DNA from: Bacteroidales bacterium | Lineage (GTDB): Bacteria; Bacteroidota; Bacteroidia; Bacteroidales; F082 | DNA: 64,000 nucleotides | Assembly (NCBI GenBank): GCA_015491905.1 | Contig: WGGC01000029.1 | Span: 1 to 64,000, forward strand | Reading direction: 5' to 3' | Shown: positions 63,606-64,000 of the stretch, piece by piece | Numbering within the stretch: position 1 is the stretch's first letter | Layout of the letters: every line of letters begins with the position of its first letter | Translations under genes and position numbers: made by a program | The notes under the pieces: generated by a model | Databases searched by the model: none | Told to the model about the DNA's origin: nothing | What the model saw: the letters and a program-made list of their open reading frames with translations, nothing else

Positions 63606-63938
63606 ATGCAAATTAATATGATTAAAGATGTTACATCTGACTGGTACATATTTTTAAAGATTATAGGGATGTATAATCATTATTGGTCTCCTGAACTTGA
63701 AATAAGGTTTGATGAGGTTGAGAATGGCAAAACTCAAATACGTGGGTTAGTGGGTCCAAACACAAAAGTGTGGACAATGTTTGTGTTTTTTTATGGTATA
63801 GTAGCAATATTATTTATTGCCGCGATAATTCTCCGGGATTCTCACTTAATGCTTAATATAACAGCATGTTGGTTATGTGCAATACCGTGTTTAGTTTTAT
63901 TAGGTTTGTTAATATGGATAACTGCAAAAGCAGGTTAG
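63606..63938 (+). CDS. Small two-helix membrane protein, possibly interrupted by a stop codon
   Basis: I do not recognise a family. The 110-residue frame has a soluble N-terminal half and two membrane helices (about 58-77 and 83-106). After TAG (63936-63938) the same frame stays open to the window end and reads YRGKEQSSWLQEFLDETIST, a protein-like sequence. The gene may therefore be cut short by one nonsense change, or the tail is chance. A second in-frame ATG lies at 63618. Confidence 0.5.
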   Translation: MQINMIKDVTSDWYIFLKIIGMYNHYWSPELEIRFDEVENGKTQIRGLVGPNTKVWTMFVFFYGIVAILFIAAIILRDSHLMLNITACWLCAIPCLVLLGLLIWITAKAG

Positions 63939-64000
63939 TACAGAGGAAAGGAACAGTCGTCATGGCTACAGGAATTTCTTGATGAGACTATTAGTACTGC

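Noticed and set aside
1-64000. tRNA, rRNA, insertion sequences, prophage and CRISPR arrays
   Set aside because: I looked for transposase or integrase frames, regular spacer arrays and RNA gene motifs and found none that I could support by eye.

Overview
The window is AT-rich DNA from a member of the Bacteroidota. The evidence is the frequent TAnnTTTG promoter -7 boxes, A-rich translation starts without clear Shine-Dalgarno sequences, an LruC-domain lipoprotein, a TonB-dependent receptor, DUF4834, DUF5916, a fused CcoNO with a one-heme CcoP, and a Sec-type (clade II) nos cluster. The gene set is that of a microaerobic organism that respires N2O and handles NO. I see no phage, insertion sequence, CRISPR array, rRNA or tRNA.

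Layout. 1-11.4 kb: an LruC lipoprotein; a minus-strand signalling operon (coiled coil, roadblock-like/OmpA-like membrane protein, Ras-like GTPase, histidine kinase); a flavin reductase; miaB, mtaB and rpsT; a GC-rich structured repeat. 11.6-20.3 kb: dnaX, an M13 peptidase, two tandem acyltransferases, a CBM9/DUF5916 protein and an RRM protein. 20.9-37.2 kb: the nitrous oxide reductase cluster, with two nosZ-like genes, a lipoprotein cytochrome c, nosB, nosD, an unknown gene, a NosA/OprC-type copper receptor, nosG, nosH, nosF, nosL, nosY, a pentapeptide-repeat lipoprotein and a YceI-like protein. 37.2-40.2 kb: a minus-strand operon with an NsrR/IscR-like regulator, a SufT-like protein, a heme-copper/NnrS-like membrane protein and a DUF1858/DUF2249 protein, with an NsrR-like operator in front. 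40.5-50.2 kb: slyD and a cbb3 oxidase locus (copper ATPase, ccoS, ccoNO, ccoQ, ccoP, ccoG, ccoH, a SafE-like protein, cytochrome c). 50.3-64 kb: outer-membrane proteins, YfhO, and a polysaccharide/glycan cluster (glycosyltransferases, methyltransferase, flippase, a GpsA-like dehydrogenase).

Main discovery. The two adjacent NosZ-like proteins carry complementary lesions. The first (20897-23203) keeps a perfect CuA site (C625, C629, H633, M636, H590) but has lost all seven CuZ histidines. The second (23241-25622) keeps all seven CuZ histidines but has lost both CuA cysteines and the CuA His and Met of that loop. The second is also a lipoprotein with a fused C-terminal c-type cytochrome. In known NosZ homodimers the CuA of one subunit faces the CuZ of the other. 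The simplest reading is therefore an obligate heterodimeric N2O reductase with one electron-entry subunit and one catalytic subunit.

Second discovery. A ~115-155 bp structured element sits directly on the start codons of three unrelated genes (LruC gene, miaB, nosL), with a partial copy at mtaB. A short helix that contains the AUG is kept by compensatory base changes, which suggests a repeated translational control element or a MITE-like element that supplies start codons.

How the genes fit together. Copper handling (NosA, NosL, NosDFY, CcoI-type ATPase, SafE-like protein) serves both copper enzymes, N2O reductase and cbb3 oxidase. Several small c-type cytochromes can carry electrons to both. 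The Rrf2 operon is the likely NO-sensing arm.
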